From DATAZK01 sp965199805 (GTDB lineage Bacteria; Actinomycetota; Actinomycetes; Frankiales; Frankiaceae), in the NCBI GenBank assembly GCA_965199805.1, contig CBDATO010000003.1, positions 310,001 through 374,000 of the forward strand: 64,000 bases of DNA, written 5' to 3'. The notes under the pieces are model-generated. The model did no database searches. It saw only the letters and a list, made by a program, of their open reading frames with translations, and was not told the DNA's origin. The position numbers and the translations under genes were made by a program. Positions 61,958-64,000 of the stretch are shown in pieces; the first letter of the stretch is position 1; each line of letters starts with the position of its first letter.

Positions 61958-62830
61958 ATGACCGCCTCCCCGCCGGTCGTCTCACCGCCCGTGTCCCCGC
62001 CGCGCACCCGGCGCCCCGACCGGTCCGGATCACGTCCGGTCACGCCACCCACCTTCACCGGGCGTGGCGCCGGCGGCGTGAGCAAGCGTTTCGGCATCGG
62101 GGCGGTGCACGTCCTGTGGCCGATCGCGTTCATCTTCGCCGCCTGGACCGTGTGGATCCGCGTCGAGGACATCCCTCCCGCGGTCGCCCCCGACCCCGGC
62201 GCGATCGTCGACTACCTGAGCTCCAACGCGACCAGCTTCGTCAGCGACGCGTGGGCGACCGTCGCGGTCGTCATCGGCGGCATGGTGCTCGGCACGGTGG
62301 CCGGTGCGCTGCTCGCGGGGCTGTCCTGGTTCTCCCCGTTCGCCCGGTCCGTCATCAACGGCCCGGCGCTGCTGACCCAGTGCCTGCCCATCGCCACCAT
62401 CACGCCGGTGCTCGCCCGGGTCTTCGGCTACAACACCAGCACCATCGTGATCATCACGGCGCTCATCGCGTTCTTCCCGGTCCTGGTCTTCACCGGCTCG
62501 GGCCTGCGGCGGACCCCGGCCGGCTCGGAGGACCTGTTCGTCGTGCTGGGCGCCAGCCGCTGGCAGAGCTTCCTGCGCCTGGCCGTGCCCGCCGCCGTCC
62601 CGCGCACGTTGGTCGCGCTCCGGCTGTCCATCGTCGGCGCCCTGGCCGGCGCCCTCCTCGCCCAATGGATCATGGGCACCAACGGACTCGGCTACCGCCT
62701 CGTCATCGCCCAGTCGTCCTTCCGCACCTCCGAGGCCTGGTCGGCGTCCGTCGTCGCCGTCGCGCTCTCGGTCGTCCTGTACGCCCTGGTGACGGCGCTC
62801 TGCCGACTCGCCGGCGAACGCTTCGAGTAG
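61958..62830 (+). CDS. ABC transporter permease (SsuC/TauC/NMT1 class)
   Basis: Permease of 290 residues. A Pro/Arg-rich tail (about 1-50) precedes six predicted helices. The EAA loop is SEDLFVVLGASRWQSFLRLAVPAAVP. It belongs to the importer class for sulfonates, nitrate, pyrimidine precursors and related anions or heterocycles. The ATG starts 2 bases after the oxygenase stop (ACCATG), so it is in the same operon. Confidence 0.88.
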   Translation: MTASPPVVSPPVSPPRTRRPDRSGSRPVTPPTFTGRGAGGVSKRFGIGAVHVLWPIAFIFAAWTVWIRVEDIPPAVAPDPGAIVDYLSSNATSFVSDAWATVAVVIGGMVLGTVAGALLAGLSWFSPFARSVINGPALLTQCLPIATITPVLARVFGYNTSTIVIITALIAFFPVLVFTGSGLRRTPAGSEDLFVVLGASRWQSFLRLAVPAAVPRTLVALRLSIVGALAGALLAQWIMGTNGLGYRLVIAQSSFRTSEAWSASVVAVALSVVLYALVTALCRLAGERFE

Positions 62831-62844
62831 CAGGAGACAAACCC

Positions 62845-63948
62845 ATGGCCCCTCGCCGACCTCATCGCCCCAACGGCCCGCTCTCCGACGTCTCGCGTCG
62901 CCGGTTCCTGCAGCTCGCCGGCCTCGGCGTCACCGCCGCGGCCGCCACTCCCCTGCTCGCCGCCTGCGGTGGCAGCAGCGACTCCACGGCCCCGGCGAGC
63001 GGCGCGTCCGGATCCGCCGGCGCCGCCCTGACGACCTTCTCGATCCAGCTCTCCTGGGTGCAGGACTCGGAGTTCTCACCGCTCTACCTCGCCGACAGCA
63101 ACGGTCACTACGCGGCCGACAACGTGGCCGTCAAGCTGATCTCCGGTGGCTCCGACATCGGCGCGATCGAGGGCATCGTCGCCTCCGGCAAGGCCGACCT
63201 CGGCATCGCCACCGACATCACGACGGTCGTGGCCGCGGCTGCCGACGGCAACCCGTTGGTCTGCATCGGGGCGATGTACCAGAGCAACCTCAACGTCCTG
63301 ATGTCGCCGCCGGACAAGCCGATCACGGCGGTCAAGGACCTCGTCGGCAAGCGCATCGGCGGCCCCCAGGGCATCCAGACCAAGTTCGACGCCATCTTCA
63401 AGCTCGCCGGCATGGACCCGGACTACAAGTTCATCCCGACCGGTTACGGCCCCGACGCCCTGATCAACGGTGACTGCGACGTCATGGCGGGCTTTGTCAC
63501 CGACGAGGTGCTGTCCTACGCGAAGCAGACCGGCAAGAAGCCGGCGATCCTCACCTTCACGGACGCCGGGCTGCCGGCCTACACGCTGCCGATCTTCACC
63601 ACCAAGACCGTTCTGAGCAGCAAGCGTGACGCGCTCAAGAGCTTCCTCTCGGCGACGCTCAAGGGCTTCGAGGAGGACGTGGCCGACCCGACCGCGGGCG
63701 CCAAGCTCGCCGTCGACAAGTACGGCAAGAGCGCCGGGCTCGAGCTCGACAGCGAGATCGAGCACAACAAGGCGTACGTGCCGCTGGCGTCGAGCGAGGC
63801 GACGAAGACCAACGGCTACATGTGGATCGACGAAGCCGAGCTCTCCGGTGCGATCTACAAGGGCATGGTCGCCTCCGGGCTGAAGACGGTGCCGGTCACC
63901 GACGTGCTGGACGTGTCGCTGCTGCGTGAGATCAAGGAGGGCAAGTGA
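62845..63948 (+). CDS. ABC importer binding lipoprotein, NMT1/SsuA-like, Tat signal
   Basis: Solute-binding protein of 367 residues. It has a twin-arginine leader (SRRRFLQLAGLGV) and a lipobox (LLAAC) at about 40, so it would be exported folded through Tat and lipidated. The mature part has LSWVQDSEFSPLYLADSNG, an internal SGKADLGIATDITTVV and GKRIGGPQGIQTKFDAIFK, as in THI5/NMT1-type binding proteins for pyrimidines, taurine or nitrate. The ATG at 62845 has CAGGAGA upstream. Confidence 0.88.
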   Translation: MAPRRPHRPNGPLSDVSRRRFLQLAGLGVTAAAATPLLAACGGSSDSTAPASGASGSAGAALTTFSIQLSWVQDSEFSPLYLADSNGHYAADNVAVKLISGGSDIGAIEGIVASGKADLGIATDITTVVAAAADGNPLVCIGAMYQSNLNVLMSPPDKPITAVKDLVGKRIGGPQGIQTKFDAIFKLAGMDPDYKFIPTGYGPDALINGDCDVMAGFVTDEVLSYAKQTGKKPAILTFTDAGLPAYTLPIFTTKTVLSSKRDALKSFLSATLKGFEEDVADPTAGAKLAVDKYGKSAGLELDSEIEHNKAYVPLASSEATKTNGYMWIDEAELSGAIYKGMVASGLKTVPVTDVLDVSLLREIKEGK

Positions 63949-64000
63949 GCCCCACAGTCCAGCAGGCCTCGCCCGGGACGCCGGTGCCGGAGACCGCAGA
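63945..64000 (+). CDS. Next gene of the importer operon, start only
   Basis: GTG at 63945 overlaps the binding-protein stop (GTGA) and continues in frame to the window end (VSPTVQQASPGTPVPETA). The ATP-binding subunit expected for this importer is the likely identity, but too little is present to tell. Confidence 0.5.
   Translation, partial: MSPTVQQASPGTPVPETA

Overview
The window is high-GC (about 70 percent by eye) chromosomal DNA of an actinobacterium. Lineage markers include RbpA, PafB/PafC beside TatA/TatC and HelY, the gcvH-FHA-MerR-DUF151-MerR block, and the actinobacterial families DUF3145, DUF4193, DUF3097 and DUF5999. Many genes start with GTG, and several show a TAnnnT box 6-9 bases before the start codon, as expected for leaderless mRNAs. 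I saw no rRNA, tRNA, CRISPR array, insertion sequence or prophage. I cannot name a genus.

Layout. 1-2640: start of a soluble transhydrogenase, an ATP-dependent DNA ligase and a ZapE-type ATPase. 2675-9502 (minus): glycogen-to-trehalose operon glgX/treX, treY, an Rrf2 regulator, treZ; glgX carries an apparent 3' frameshift. 9950-15450: conserved actinobacterial housekeeping genes. 15500-19540: DUF5999, a HAD phosphatase divergent from a GT20 trehalose-6-phosphate synthase-like gene, a small membrane protein and an ATP-grasp enzyme. 19557-28192: Ser/Thr kinase, pafB-pafC, tatA-tatC and helY. 28609-34659 (minus): a tightly coupled four-gene operon (reductase-HAD fusion, alcohol dehydrogenase, LarA-like protein, PlsC-like acyltransferase). 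34774-37505: 5'-3' exonuclease, small membrane protein, Lrp/AsnC regulator, ParB-like protein. 37524-43718 (minus): alpha-glucoside uptake (binding protein, two permeases, ATPase) with a GH13 glucosidase. 43738-51124: amidohydrolase, lnt, ppm, rbpA, PAP2 protein, uridine phosphorylase. 51161-52427: ArsR/SRPBCC operon with two matching operators.

The last 11.4 kb (52571-64000) is the most distinctive part. It is a catabolic island with a molybdenum hydroxylase (separate FAD subunit plus a fused iron-sulfur/molybdopterin subunit), a GntR regulator, a cyclic-amidohydrolase-like protein, a SnoaL-like protein, a fumarylacetoacetate-hydrolase-family enzyme, a RidA-like protein, a cupin, a Rieske oxygenase and an NMT1/SsuA-type ABC importer that runs off the window. 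Three copies of the AT-rich 11-mer TCATATATGTT lie at the heads of its three transcription units, and the GntR protein is the obvious candidate to bind them. I infer uptake and oxidative breakdown of a small, probably nitrogen-containing ring compound; the substrate is unknown.

The three carbohydrate loci fit together. TreX/TreY/TreZ turn glycogen into trehalose, the GT20 enzyme could make trehalose 6-phosphate (no otsB is in the window), and the ABC/GH13 locus imports and cleaves alpha-glucosides.
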